DNA from: Flavipsychrobacter sp964461535
GTDB taxonomy: Bacteria > Bacteroidota > Bacteroidia > Chitinophagales > Chitinophagaceae
Length of the DNA stretch: 64,000 nt
Direction: 5' to 3'
NCBI GenBank assembly: GCA_964461535.1
Contig: CAYWUY010000003.1
Span: forward strand, 1-64,000
Shown: one piece after another, positions 34,065 to 44,171 of the stretch
Layout: the number at the start of each line of letters is the position of its first letter
Numbering within the stretch: position 1 is the stretch's first letter
Made by a program: the position numbers and the translations under genes
The notes under the pieces: generated by a model
What the model saw: only the letters and a program-made list of their open reading frames with translations
Database searches by the model: none
What the model was told of the DNA's origin: nothing

Positions 34065-36221
34065 TTATTTTTTAATAGGTGCAGATGAGCTGTTAGTCAT
34101 TGGTGCTTTATACGCCAACTTCATATTCCATAACATGAACGCCCATTTATCAGCTTGCTCAGCTATTATCATATCTGTTGGTTTACCTGCGCCATGTCCT
34201 GCTTTTGTTTCTATTCTAATTAATGTCGGGTTAGCACACTTTTGTACGCTCTGTAATGCTGCTGCAAATTTAAAAGAGTGCGCCGGTACTACCCTATCAT
34301 CATGATCGCCAGTCATTACCATTGTTGCAGGATAACACACATTAGGCTTCACATTATGCACAGGTGAATATTTATACAGGTACTGGAACATCTCTTTGCT
34401 ATCTTCTGCAGTGCCGTAATCAAATGACCAACCTGCACCTGCAGTAAACTTATTGTAGCGAAGCATATCTAATACCCCAACCGCCGGGAAGCATACTCTG
34501 AATAAATCGGGGCGTTGTGTAAGGCATGCCCCAACTAAAAGACCACCATTAGAACCACCTGAAATAGCTAAAAATTCTTTAGAGGTATACTTTTGAGCTA
34601 TTAAATATTCAGCGGCTGCAATAAAATCGTCAAAAACATTTTGCTTACTGGTTTGTGTTCCTGAAATATGCCATTTATCTCCATACTCACCTCCACCACG
34701 CAAATTAGCTACAGCATATACGCCACCATTCTCCATAAATGCCAAATTGCTGACACTAAAGGAAGGTGTTAAGCTGATATTGAATCCACCATATCCGTAT
34801 AACATAGTAGGATTACTGCCATTAAGTTGTACTGTTTTCTTTTTGGTAATAATCATAGGCACTTTAGTACCATCAGCTGATTTGTAAAACACCTGTACGC
34901 TCTCGTAATCGCTAGGGTTGAACTTGACATTAGATTTTTTATAAACTTCAGACTTTCCTGTTTTTAAATCGTATTTAAAAATTGTAGGAGGGTATACATA
35001 AGATGTATAACTATAGTAGGTAGTACTTTCAGTTGTTTTTCCACCAAAACCACTAGCAGTACCTAAACCAGGTAAGCTTACTTTATATTCAAGTTTTCCG
35101 TCAAGATTATACTGTAACACCTCTGATACTGCATCTTTAATATACTGTGCAAAGAATTTTTTACCACAAGTACTTACATTAAGAGGGAAATCCCCTTCTT
35201 TGATAACATCTACCCACTTTTCAGGTGACAAATCATTTATATTAGCCTTAACTAATCTTCTATTTGCTGCATTCCAGTTGGTTTCTATATATATATTATC
35301 CCCATCTGTCAACACAATATTTTGCTCTGTATTAAAGTCCTTAACTATAGGAATAATTTCAGAGCCAGGCTTACTAATGTCTTGAATATATAATTCATTT
35401 CCATAAGTAGCATTTGCTGCTGTTATGACTAAAAATCTTTGATCGTCTGTAACACCCCCACTTACATATCTACGAGGCGTCATCTCACCACCAAATATCA
35501 TTTTATCTTGTTCTTGCGGTGTATTCAAAACATGATAATATAATTTGTGATACTGAGTCATAGCAGATAACTCGCTGCCTTTAGGTTTATCGTAGCTACT
35601 GTAGTAAAAGCCCTCATTTCCCTTCCAAGACAAACCGCTGAATTTGATATCAAAAAGAGTATCACCAACTATTTGCATGGTTTTAGTATCTATAACAAAT
35701 ACTTTACGCCAATCTGACCCACCTTCCGAAATTTGACAAGCAGCGTACTTACCATCTTTTGAAAATTCTATTCCTTGTAACGATGTAGTACCATCTGCTG
35801 ATAGTTTATTAGGATCTAAAAACACCTCAGGTGCACCATTTCCTTTTTGTCTATATAGAACTGACTGATTTTGCAGTCCATTATTTTTATAAAAATAAGT
35901 ATAGCCTCCTTCTGTAAAAGGTGCACTGTACTTTTCGTAATTCCATAATTCTGTTAAACGATTTTTTATAGCATCACGAAATGGAATACTACTCAACACT
36001 TTGTTGGTTAGCCCATTTTGCTGTGCTACCCATTTTGCTGTTTTCTCAGATTTATCATCTTCCAACCATCTGTATGGATCTGCCACTTCTGTTCCGAAGT
36101 AGGTATCTTTTTGGTTTACAGTTTCAGTAGGAGGATAACGGATAATTTCTCCTTGTTTGTATTGAGCCAAAGTACTCATTGAAGATAATAACATTGAGGA
36201 TACAACAATATATTTTCTCAT
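34065..36221 (-). CDS. Prolyl oligopeptidase (family S9A), exported
   Basis: A 718-residue serine peptidase that cuts short peptides after proline. A signal peptide ends near STLAQ. A seven-bladed propeller spans about 80-430, opened by TYFGTEVADPYRWLEDD. The hydrolase domain carries GGSNGGLL (Ser557), GDHDDRVVPAHS (Asp641 or 642) and AGHGAG (His676). Length and order match prolyl endopeptidases. It is the first gene of an operon with the radical SAM protein. Export to the periplasm is usual for Bacteroidota members and suggests peptide scavenging. Confidence 0.95.
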   Translation of the reverse strand: MRKYIVVSSMLLSSMSTLAQYKQGEIIRYPPTETVNQKDTYFGTEVADPYRWLEDDKSEKTAKWVAQQNGLTNKVLSSIPFRDAIKNRLTELWNYEKYSAPFTEGGYTYFYKNNGLQNQSVLYRQKGNGAPEVFLDPNKLSADGTTSLQGIEFSKDGKYAACQISEGGSDWRKVFVIDTKTMQIVGDTLFDIKFSGLSWKGNEGFYYSSYDKPKGSELSAMTQYHKLYYHVLNTPQEQDKMIFGGEMTPRRYVSGGVTDDQRFLVITAANATYGNELYIQDISKPGSEIIPIVKDFNTEQNIVLTDGDNIYIETNWNAANRRLVKANINDLSPEKWVDVIKEGDFPLNVSTCGKKFFAQYIKDAVSEVLQYNLDGKLEYKVSLPGLGTASGFGGKTTESTTYYSYTSYVYPPTIFKYDLKTGKSEVYKKSNVKFNPSDYESVQVFYKSADGTKVPMIITKKKTVQLNGSNPTMLYGYGGFNISLTPSFSVSNLAFMENGGVYAVANLRGGGEYGDKWHISGTQTSKQNVFDDFIAAAEYLIAQKYTSKEFLAISGGSNGGLLVGACLTQRPDLFRVCFPAVGVLDMLRYNKFTAGAGWSFDYGTAEDSKEMFQYLYKYSPVHNVKPNVCYPATMVMTGDHDDRVVPAHSFKFAAALQSVQKCANPTLIRIETKAGHGAGKPTDMIIAEQADKWAFMLWNMKLAYKAPMTNSSSAPIKK

Positions 36222-36340
36222 ATCTATGTGGTTTGATATAGAATTAGGCTTCGAAAATAAGTGTATTTTGCTTACCAGTTCACTTTTTAGATTGTCTAGT
36301 TTTTAACATTAATATCGGATGGTATATGCACCTTTAAAAG

Positions 36341-36348
36341 TATTTTTG
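36341..36348 (+). promoter_or_regulatory. TAnnTTTG -7 box for tamB
   Basis: TATTTTTG is an exact match. It lies 76 bases before the first ATG of the frame at 36425, but only four bases before an in-frame ATT at 36353, the same spacing seen at the leaderless gene at 61955. Confidence 0.5.
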
Positions 36349-36424
36349 TTACATTGTACTTATAATTCAAAGCTTACTGAGGAAAGCCTTAAAAATATTA
36401 AAATATACCATAATAACTCTCTTC

Positions 36425-39400
36425 ATGTTATTATTACTGGTAGTAGTAGTTATTAACTACACTCCGGTACAGAATTATATTGTACATAAGGCAGCAGCTA
36501 CATTTTCTAAAAAACTAAAAACTAAAGTTTGTATAGATAATATTCGTGTTGATTTTCTCAACCATTTGTCTTTAAATGGAGTTTACATAGAAGATCAAGC
36601 ACGAGACACTTTACTTTATGCAGGCTCTTTAGAGGTAAGAATAACTGATTGGTTTATATTTAAAGATAAACCGGTGCTACATTATGTTGGGCTCAAAAAT
36701 ACACTTATACACCTTTATCGAACAAGAGCCAATAACATATGGAATTATGAATTTATAGAGCAGGCTCTATCTAGTGGTAGTAAATCTGCCGATACTAGTA
36801 GCAGCGATTTTGCTTTAGATCTTGATAAAATATCTTTTAAAAACGTTCGCTTTTTTTATGACGATAGTTGGGGAGGAGAAGATTTAGACTTTACAATAGG
36901 CGATATGCTTGTTAAATGTAAAGAGATTAATAGCAAGAAAAAGCTTATATACCTAGATGAAATCAACTTTAAACAACTATTAGTAGATGAAAAAGAATAT
37001 AAAGGTGGAAAACCTCCTAGAATACATCTGCCAAATGAAAAGGAAATAATTGACACTACCCCATTTAATACAGACAAGTGGATAGTAAAAATCAATAAAC
37101 TAACACTGGATAGCTGTGCTTATAACCTAACTATGGATGACAAACAACCTGTGCCTGGTTTGTTTGACGAGAATCACTTGCAACTAAGAGGAATAAATAC
37201 AAATATTACCGACATTAGTATTGTAGGCGATACGATAAGAGGCGATGTACATCATCTGGCTGCTAAAGATAGGTGCGGAATAGCCATTAAAGATATGCGG
37301 AGTAAAGTAAGTGTATCGCCGGTAGCATCTATATGCGATAAACTATACTTAGAAACTGAATACAGTAAAATAACTGAATACTATGCTATGTTGTATAAAA
37401 GGTTTCCTAACTTTTTAGAATACATAGACAGTGTAACAATGGTTGGCAGGCTAAATAACGCTATTATAGATACTCGCGATATAGCTTACTTTGCTCCAGA
37501 AATGAAACTACTACCTGCTATTGTTACAGCTAGCGGCAAAGGTAGAGGTACTGTAGCGGACTTAAACGCACAAAATATTGCTATATCAGACGGAAGAAGC
37601 GTGTTGAAAGGCGACCTAACTATGAAAGGCCTTCCAGATATATACAAAACATACATCACATTTACAGATTGTGAACTGTATACTAATGGTGAAGGGGTAT
37701 TTAAATATGCTCCTATTCTGAGAAAAAATAAAGACATAAATATAGCGGCTATTAAACATGCTTACTTTAAAGGTAACTATATAGGATACCTCGAGAATTT
37801 TGCTGTAGATGGTAGTCTTACCAGTAACATAGGTGCTATTTCAGCCAAATTAAATATAGGTATGCCGGGCTTCAATGGAGGAACTATTACTTATAACGGC
37901 GCTATAGCTTCTCAAAAAATTGACTTAGGTACGCTATTCGGGCAAACAATTGTAGGAAAATTAAGTTGTAACGAAACAATTTCAGGCGTATCAGTACAAC
38001 CCGAAAATGCACAATTAAAAATAGACGGTAACATTAGCGATTTTGAAATAAATGGATACGAATACAAGAATATTATAACTAAAGGTACCCTAGCAAAAAA
38101 ACAGTTTAATGGCAGCCTATTAGTAGACGACCCTAATCTGGCTATGGAATTTGATGGCGGGCTAGACTATAGGCAGAAAGATGTACAAATAAATGCAACA
38201 GCACATCTATTGTATAGTAATTTAAAAAAACTGAATATTACTAGTGATGAAGTTACCACCGCAGCTGACTTTGATTTAAACTGTATGGGTAGCAATATTG
38301 ATAACTTTAGTGGCTATGCCCGTTTATATAACATTGACCTTAGACGCAACTCTAGAAAAGTAGCTGTAGATTCTATTAACTTAAACTCCGCTATAATTAG
38401 TAATGACATTAAAGAACTAACTATAAAAAGTAATATTCTTACAGCAACAATTACAGGCGACTACTACTTAACTGGCTTAGCTGGCTCTGTTCAATATTAT
38501 TTATCAAAGTATATCCCCAATTTTATTAAGGCACCCAATGTTATTCCAGCCTACCAAAATTTAGATTTTAGTATTACAACTCGCCAAATAGATAGTATGC
38601 TTGCTATAGTATCGCCAAGCATAAAAGGTTTCAATAACTCTATAATTAACGGTAGCCTTAATACGGAGTCACAAAGACTTGTCATTGATGCATCTATACC
38701 GTTTGGGGCAATAGACAATGTAAAATTTAATAACACTGCAATTGAAGGTATTGGAAATTTAGAGAGTTTAGCTTTAAATACTACTATAGATAATGTAACC
38801 ATTGGTGATAATTTTATAAATGGTTCGCTAAGCTTAACTACAGCTGTTTCAAGAGATTCTATCAACTTTACAGTTGCTACTACTACACCCGATACATCTA
38901 CATCAATTACACTCAATGGAGATATTTTAGCTCATAAAGACTCTTTACTGGTAAGTATAAGACCATCAGAGTTTTTCTTAAGCAAAGCGCATTGGCAAAT
39001 TGCTGGTGGCAGTAAGATAGTATATGCCGAAAACTATCTAACTGTAAATGATATATTGCTCACTTCAGGGTTACAAAAAATCTCTATAAATACACGTAAC
39101 CAATATACCGACAATCCTATAACTATAAATACCGAAAACTTAGATATAGGGCAGCTTGGTGCATGGGCGGGTTTATCGCTCTACCAGCCTGAGGGGCGCT
39201 TGAATGGGAATATTACTATACAGAAAATATTTAAAGACTTATATGTAGAAACCAACCTTAACGCTTCTAACGTTAAACTCTCCAATGAATTGGTAGGGAA
39301 CATTAACGTTATTGGTAACTACGACAAGACAAAAAAACGAATTAGCTTAGATCCACTATCGGGCATATACAGAGATAACTCTTCAATAAACACATCAGGA

Positions 39401-41170
39401 TACGTATCTTTTGACAGCACATCTTCACAAATTATACATGGAGATGTAGTGTTTAACAAAGCTAGAGTATCATGGGCTTCTCCGTTTCTTACAGGATTGT
39501 TCAGCCAACTTGGTGGTACTGTTGATGGTAACATGACCTTCAGAGGAACGTCTGATAATCCAGTTATATCGGGTAACTTAACTGCCAATAACGTTACAAC
39601 TAAAGTTGATTATACCGGCTGTACGTATACCGTTCCTGAAGCTAAGATAACTGTAGATAATAACAGGATAAACATACTTAAAACTGAAATTGTAGATAAC
39701 TACAAAAATATTGGATACCTATCGGGCTACTTTGCTCACAGGCACTTTTTAGATTTCAATATGAATCTACTATTGTCTAGCCCTAAAATGGAAGTAGTAA
39801 AACTAAATGCTAATGAGAATGAACTGTTTTATGGAAATGTAATTGCTAGTATTGATTCATTTACTGTAAAAGGACCATTCAATAATATTAGCTTACACAT
39901 ACACAACGCTGCTCCTGCGGCAAAATCAAAGCTATTTATTCCGGTAAGCACTACAGGAGACATTAGTACCTATAGTTATGTTAGCTTTAAAACCTATGGC
40001 GATGACCAAAGACCGGTAGTAAGGAGGAATAGTGATAAACTATCATTGAACATAGATGCCAATCTGAATGATTTAGCAGAGGTAACCATAGTGCTAGACC
40101 CAGTAGCCGGAGATGCCATAACAACTCATGGCGAAGGTAATATTCAATTGTCGGTACCTCCGCGCAATGATATGCGCATTACAGGCATATATACTATTAA
40201 TAGTGGTACTTACGACTTCACATTCAAGCAGTTATTTTTCAGACAGTTTAAATTAAACCAAGGTAGTACTATTAACTTCATTGGACCGTTTTTTGAAACA
40301 GTATTGGATGTAAATGCTACCTACTCTGCTAAAGTAAGACTGGCAGACCTGCTTAATGATGCAGAGAAAGGACCAGACTACCAGACCTATATGTCTGCCG
40401 CTGAGTTAACTGACGCTAAATCGCCACAAACAATGAATGTGCTATTGCACATGAAAGGGAACTTGAAAAGTCCTCTTTTAGGCTTTGACCTGGAACTGCC
40501 TGACAAGCGTTCCGTAAACACATACGCTTACACCAAATTCAACAGAATAAACCAAGATGATCGCCAAAAATTTGATCAGGTAGCATCTATACTATTAATT
40601 AATTCTCTAATTCCATCAGACGGCATAGGTAGCAATAGTGTCATTACAGGTTCTATTAATAATTTCAGCCAAATATTATCTAACACGGCTTCAACGGGGC
40701 TTACCAATCTAGTATCCAAACTAGTGGGCGATAAACAACTGAATGTAGACGTAAAGTATAATAGCTACAACCTTAATACACAAAGTAGCCAAGCAGCTTC
40801 GGCTATCAATAGAAACGTAGTTAAAGTAGGTGTTAGCCATCCTTTTTTAGATGACAGGCTAGTAGTAGAGGTAGGTAGTACTTCAGACTGGGGAAGACCA
40901 AGCAGCACCAGCACGACAAATAACTTTAATATAACCGGAGACTTCAGAGTGCAATATATATTGAACCAAGCTAGTGGCCTCCGCTTAAATGCTTTTAGAA
41001 CAAGTGATTATGATGTTACCCTAGATAAAAATATTACAAGAAGTGGTTTAGGTATTACTTGGAGAAAATCATTTGATAAGTTTAGTGACTTATTTATTAA
41101 ACCTACCCAATTGGCTCAAGATTCATCTAAAACCAAGGATAGCACCTATAATCAAAAGGGAACCAACTAG
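36425..41170 (+). CDS. TamB/DUF490 translocation-assembly protein
   Basis: A protein of at least 1581 residues, anchored in the inner membrane and reaching the outer membrane as a long beta-taco groove. TamB-family proteins are thought to move phospholipids or help assemble outer-membrane proteins. The first 20 residues are a hydrophobic helix; then come thousands of bases of AsmA-like beta repeats, and the C-terminal DUF490 with GIYTINSGTYDFTFKQLFF. The first ATG cuts off a natural basic lead-in: the open frame upstream encodes LLRKALKILKYTIITLF, which should be part of the protein. That region has no ATG, GTG or TTG in frame, so the start may be CTG at 36377 or ATT at 36353. The stop overlaps the convergent gene by 4 bp. 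Confidence 0.9.
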   Translation: MLLLLVVVVINYTPVQNYIVHKAAATFSKKLKTKVCIDNIRVDFLNHLSLNGVYIEDQARDTLLYAGSLEVRITDWFIFKDKPVLHYVGLKNTLIHLYRTRANNIWNYEFIEQALSSGSKSADTSSSDFALDLDKISFKNVRFFYDDSWGGEDLDFTIGDMLVKCKEINSKKKLIYLDEINFKQLLVDEKEYKGGKPPRIHLPNEKEIIDTTPFNTDKWIVKINKLTLDSCAYNLTMDDKQPVPGLFDENHLQLRGINTNITDISIVGDTIRGDVHHLAAKDRCGIAIKDMRSKVSVSPVASICDKLYLETEYSKITEYYAMLYKRFPNFLEYIDSVTMVGRLNNAIIDTRDIAYFAPEMKLLPAIVTASGKGRGTVADLNAQNIAISDGRSVLKGDLTMKGLPDIYKTYITFTDCELYTNGEGVFKYAPILRKNKDINIAAIKHAYFKGNYIGYLENFAVDGSLTSNIGAISAKLNIGMPGFNGGTITYNGAIASQKIDLGTLFGQTIVGKLSCNETISGVSVQPENAQLKIDGNISDFEINGYEYKNIITKGTLAKKQFNGSLLVDDPNLAMEFDGGLDYRQKDVQINATAHLLYSNLKKLNITSDEVTTAADFDLNCMGSNIDNFSGYARLYNIDLRRNSRKVAVDSINLNSAIISNDIKELTIKSNILTATITGDYYLTGLAGSVQYYLSKYIPNFIKAPNVIPAYQNLDFSITTRQIDSMLAIVSPSIKGFNNSIINGSLNTESQRLVIDASIPFGAIDNVKFNNTAIEGIGNLESLALNTTIDNVTIGDNFINGSLSLTTAVSRDSINFTVATTTPDTSTSITLNGDILAHKDSLLVSIRPSEFFLSKAHWQIAGGSKIVYAENYLTVNDILLTSGLQKISINTRNQYTDNPITINTENLDIGQLGAWAGLSLYQPEGRLNGNITIQKIFKDLYVETNLNASNVKLSNELVGNINVIGNYDKTKKRISLDPLSGIYRDNSSINTSGYVSFDSTSSQIIHGDVVFNKARVSWASPFLTGLFSQLGGTVDGNMTFRGTSDNPVISGNLTANNVTTKVDYTGCTYTVPEAKITVDNNRINILKTEIVDNYKNIGYLSGYFAHRHFLDFNMNLLLSSPKMEVVKLNANENELFYGNVIASIDSFTVKGPFNNISLHIHNAAPAAKSKLFIPVSTTGDISTYSYVSFKTYGDDQRPVVRRNSDKLSLNIDANLNDLAEVTIVLDPVAGDAITTHGEGNIQLSVPPRNDMRITGIYTINSGTYDFTFKQLFFRQFKLNQGSTINFIGPFFETVLDVNATYSAKVRLADLLNDAEKGPDYQTYMSAAELTDAKSPQTMNVLLHMKGNLKSPLLGFDLELPDKRSVNTYAYTKFNRINQDDRQKFDQVASILLINSLIPSDGIGSNSVITGSINNFSQILSNTASTGLTNLVSKLVGDKQLNVDVKYNSYNLNTQSSQAASAINRNVVKVGVSHPFLDDRLVVEVGSTSDWGRPSSTSTTNNFNITGDFRVQYILNQASGLRLNAFRTSDYDVTLDKNITRSGLGITWRKSFDKFSDLFIKPTQLAQDSSKTKDSTYNQKGTN

Positions 41171-42084
41171 GGATACTGTATTTGCATATCTACTTCCATA
41201 CGCTCCCTACCCTTTGCAATTACTCTCCAATCACCTCTATAATATATCTTGTTAGGACATATCTTTCCTTCTTTGTTCACAGTAGTTGTTACATTCATGA
41301 TAGCATCAAAATCGTAAACTAATGTCTTGTAAGAGAGTGAGTAGTTACGTGCAACTATATGGTAATCATTCTTTGTAAACCAAGTCTTCAGTTCATTATA
41401 TACCACGCTTCCTTTATATTGATCCTTAGGAATGACTTCAAATACAAAGCAGGGAATAGTATTGAAAGTATCTACTGTAATTCTAAAATTGTATTTATGC
41501 TTTTCGCTTTCATCAAATATACTGGCTTTATCTCCCATAAATGGTATTCCCGGAATTTTAGCACCAGGATTAAATATTAATTGCTTAAGTCTGTACTTAT
41601 TTTTTTCTAATGTGCTTTTGCCTACTATATCCATAGAACCAGCAACAATATCTGTTTGGTTACAAATAGGCTTTGGAGCATAAAACAAGTTGAAAAACAA
41701 AGCAGCAGTATAATATTGCGGAGCACCGTTTTGATTAAAAAACTTACCTGTAGTAGCTTGTTCTACTACTTTTGTAGTTCTACATTTAGATTTATAAGTC
41801 TGTATAGCTTTACAGTAATGCGTAGCAGTTTTACGATTCTTATCGTCAAAAACAGAAAAATGAGCAGTTGAGTAATTATTACATAACTGCATTGTTCTAA
41901 ATGACTTAAAGAATGTTGTGTCAGTTTGTACTCTCCTTATGAATGCGTCCACATCAAATGAACTTTTTATTACAAAAGAATCAAGTTGAATGGTAGTATT
42001 GAAAATGCTTACAGTATCATACCGTTGTGCATAAGTAGAAAACGCTGCACTGCATAGTAAGATACTTAAACATAAACGATACAT
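41167..42084 (-). CDS. Secreted protein of unknown function
   Basis: A 305-residue exported protein (signal peptide ending STYAQ). Strand-rich with six or more cysteines, including PKPICNQTDIV, CRTTK and IPCFVFEV. The stretch FNTIPCFVFEVIPKDQYKGSVVYNELKTW looks like a LolA or outer-membrane-lipoprotein-sorting type beta-sheet, where a substrate lipid might be held, but I cannot assign a family. The gene has a consensus box five bases before its ATG, so its mRNA is probably leaderless. It shares a CTAG with the tamB stop and is transcribed against it. Confidence 0.72.
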   Translation of the reverse strand: MYRLCLSILLCSAAFSTYAQRYDTVSIFNTTIQLDSFVIKSSFDVDAFIRRVQTDTTFFKSFRTMQLCNNYSTAHFSVFDDKNRKTATHYCKAIQTYKSKCRTTKVVEQATTGKFFNQNGAPQYYTAALFFNLFYAPKPICNQTDIVAGSMDIVGKSTLEKNKYRLKQLIFNPGAKIPGIPFMGDKASIFDESEKHKYNFRITVDTFNTIPCFVFEVIPKDQYKGSVVYNELKTWFTKNDYHIVARNYSLSYKTLVYDFDAIMNVTTTVNKEGKICPNKIYYRGDWRVIAKGRERMEVDMQIQYP

Positions 42085-42089
42085 GCTGA

Positions 42090-42097
42090 CAAAAATA
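42090..42097 (-). promoter_or_regulatory. TAnnTTTG -7 box, leaderless gene
   Basis: The minus strand reads TATTTTTG, ending five bases before the ATG at 42084. Confidence 0.55.
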
Positions 42098-42120
42098 ATA
42101 GTAATTATATAGTTTAGTTG

Positions 42121-43155
42121 TCACCGAGAATGACCGGAAGTGTTAATCTTATTAATATATCTTACTACTTCTTTTACTACATCATCTAGCCTATACGAAA
42201 CATCTGCTATACCTTTAACTATCTCTGCATTCTCAGGATCAGTTACATTTTCAAAATTAAATAGCTGCACAAGACCTATTAACGTTGATAACGGACCTCT
42301 TACTTTATGCGACTGAATATTTGCAATCTCAAGTAAAAGCTTAGTTTGTTCATCAATTTTTATAAGCGAATTTCTCTGTTCAGTAATATCTGTAGCATGA
42401 CAACTAATCCCATTTACCTGACCATCAGTATCATGAGTGGGCATAAAACTAATAGTAGTAAACCTAATAGCACCATCAATATTCATATCCTCTACAGCTG
42501 TTACTACCTGACCGCTAAGAGCTTTTTGATAGCACGCTGTAAATTTATTCAGGTAGCTTTGGTTCAACTGTGCACCTATAACATTATCACCTTTAGCTAA
42601 TTGATAGCCGGTGAATACTTTTATCCATTTTGTAAAAGATGCATTGAACAACTTTAACTTACAATCAATATCTACAAACCATATAGGTTGATCTACAATA
42701 TTTATCAGGGTACTTACGGTCTCCTCATCTATAAATAAATCTTTAGCCTCTTTATGTAAGGTTATATCAGAGAACTCTACTATAAATCCACCTTCGTTTA
42801 TATGTATTTTTATTAGAAACCATAACTTTAATACAGGAAAGAATACTTCTTTAGTTATAACAGAATGTACTGCTTGTTGCAACGAATGTATTTTGGTGAC
42901 ATCGGGAAAGGAACCATTAGAAAGCTGAACAAGATGATCAATATTACATAGCTCTTCTCCAAAAGTTTTGCAAAAAGCCGCATTTTTATAAGAAATACTT
43001 CCTAAGCTGTTAATCTGTATTATTCCATGGTCTATAGAATTTAGTAATGCCTCAAAAGGCAGTATATGTAATTGACTACTATTCACTTGCTGTATTTGAC
43101 ACTCTAATAATGCTAATATAATAATATTTATCGACTCATAGTCATACAATAACAC
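42121..43155 (-). CDS. PAS-domain protein with DHp H-box but no kinase ATPase domain
   Basis: A 344-residue cytoplasmic signalling protein. PAS 1 covers about residues 30-130 (FEALLNSIDHGIIQINSLG) and PAS 2 about 150-270 (VDIDCKLKLFNASFTKW, then ATDITEQRNSL). A histidine-kinase dimerisation helix pair follows at 280-335, with H-box IQSHKVRGPLSTLIGL. It stops where the HATPase domain should begin, so it cannot phosphorylate itself. It may take phosphate from another kinase or act as a dimer scaffold. The start is GTG at 43155; no ATG is in frame nearby. I see no response regulator beside it and no sign of a frameshift. Confidence 0.8.
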   Translation of the reverse strand: MLLYDYESINIIILALLECQIQQVNSSQLHILPFEALLNSIDHGIIQINSLGSISYKNAAFCKTFGEELCNIDHLVQLSNGSFPDVTKIHSLQQAVHSVITKEVFFPVLKLWFLIKIHINEGGFIVEFSDITLHKEAKDLFIDEETVSTLINIVDQPIWFVDIDCKLKLFNASFTKWIKVFTGYQLAKGDNVIGAQLNQSYLNKFTACYQKALSGQVVTAVEDMNIDGAIRFTTISFMPTHDTDGQVNGISCHATDITEQRNSLIKIDEQTKLLLEIANIQSHKVRGPLSTLIGLVQLFNFENVTDPENAEIVKGIADVSYRLDDVVKEVVRYINKINTSGHSR

Positions 43156-43207
43156 ATTACACTAGCCTATTAAATAAAATCAATTTATATTCACAATAAA
43201 AACAAAA

Positions 43208-43444
43208 ATGGCTTGGATAGAAAACGACAACAAACTTTATAGAAAGTTTACATTCACAGATTTTAATGAGGCATTTGGTTTCATGAGCAGAGTAGCCATG
43301 TTATGCGAAAAATTCGATCATCACCCTACTTGGACTAATACATGGAACACTGTAGAAATATGGCTTACTACTCACGACGCCGGAAATACGATAACCAATA
43401 CAGATAAAAAACTTGCAGTAGCAATAGAACAACTTGTAAAATAA
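43208..43444 (+). CDS. 4a-hydroxytetrahydrobiopterin dehydratase (PCD/DCoH)
   Basis: A 78-residue enzyme that removes water from 4a-hydroxytetrahydropterin so that the cofactor of aromatic amino acid hydroxylases can be recycled. The signature is EKFDHHPTWTNTWNTVEIWL with the later NTITNTDKKLA; the catalytic histidine pair is in DHHP. It is slightly shorter at the N-terminus than the usual 95-110 residues. No phenylalanine hydroxylase gene is in the window, so the pterin user is elsewhere. A terminator follows the stop. Confidence 0.93.
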   Translation: MAWIENDNKLYRKFTFTDFNEAFGFMSRVAMLCEKFDHHPTWTNTWNTVEIWLTTHDAGNTITNTDKKLAVAIEQLVK

Positions 43445-43470
43445 AAATTGCCGGCTAAGACCGGCAATTT
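43445..43470. terminator. Bidirectional intrinsic terminator
   Basis: A stem AAATTGCCGG / CCGGCAATTT with loop CTAAGA separates convergent genes, with A/T-rich flanks on both sides. Confidence 0.82.
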
Positions 43471-43495
43471 ATTTATATAATTAGTTAGTTAACTA

Positions 43496-44056
43496 CTAGT
43501 TTTCTACGTATAATTTTCTTTTTGTACGGAAGCGATAAGAGAATCCTGTATTGAATAGTCCCTTATAACCTAAACCAACTTCTGCATAATAAGCAAATTT
43601 TCTACCTATGCGGATACCAAAAGGAGTTAATTGACCAGTAAACTGAGCACCTGTATTATCACTATTAGTACTGAATGGTTCTTTGTTTACATGAAAGTCT
43701 TCGAAAACAGTTAAACCTATAGATGCACCACCGTATAATCTTACACGAATTCTATCATCTTTAGTATCTAAATATGAATAAGTAAACTCAGGAGTAAAGC
43801 TTAAAAAACTACCCCAGTTACTTATGTTTTCATATCCTATACCCATACCTATGGTTACACGATTAGATACATAATACTTATAGTTAAACAAACCTATACC
43901 AGATGAAACATTGTATGGTGGCTCGTTAACTAAACCATAGATACTGTAGTATCCATAAGACAAAGAAATTTCGCTTTTCCCTTTTTGCGCATGTGCATTT
44001 ACAGAAAATAACGAAACAATTGCCAAACAAAATATGTATAGCTTTCTTTGCATCAT
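43496..44056 (-). CDS. Small outer-membrane beta-barrel protein
   Basis: A 186-residue exported protein (signal peptide ending NAHAQ). The mature part is a run of about eight amphipathic strands: SEISLSYGYYSIYG, VTIGMGIGYENISNWGSFL, TPEFTYSYLD, RVRLYGGASIGLTVF, TPFGIRIGRKFAYYAEVGLGYKG, ending FSYRFR. This suits a small OmpX- or OmpW-like eight-stranded barrel. The family cannot be named further. Two adjacent ATG codons at the start give a one-residue uncertainty. Confidence 0.78.
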   Translation of the reverse strand: MMQRKLYIFCLAIVSLFSVNAHAQKGKSEISLSYGYYSIYGLVNEPPYNVSSGIGLFNYKYYVSNRVTIGMGIGYENISNWGSFLSFTPEFTYSYLDTKDDRIRVRLYGGASIGLTVFEDFHVNKEPFSTNSDNTGAQFTGQLTPFGIRIGRKFAYYAEVGLGYKGLFNTGFSYRFRTKRKLYVEN

Positions 44057-44171
44057 AAGTTGTGTATTTTTTAGCTTTTTAGGTTATTAAGGGTTAAAGA
44101 TATAGTAAAGTTTTAGTACTCCAAAACTTTACAGCCAATATTATTAGATATTATAGCAGCTACTACAAACA

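Noticed and set aside
36326..36337. In-frame ATG before tamB
   Set aside because: It reads only three codons to a TAA, so it cannot start TamB, and it lies before the promoter box.
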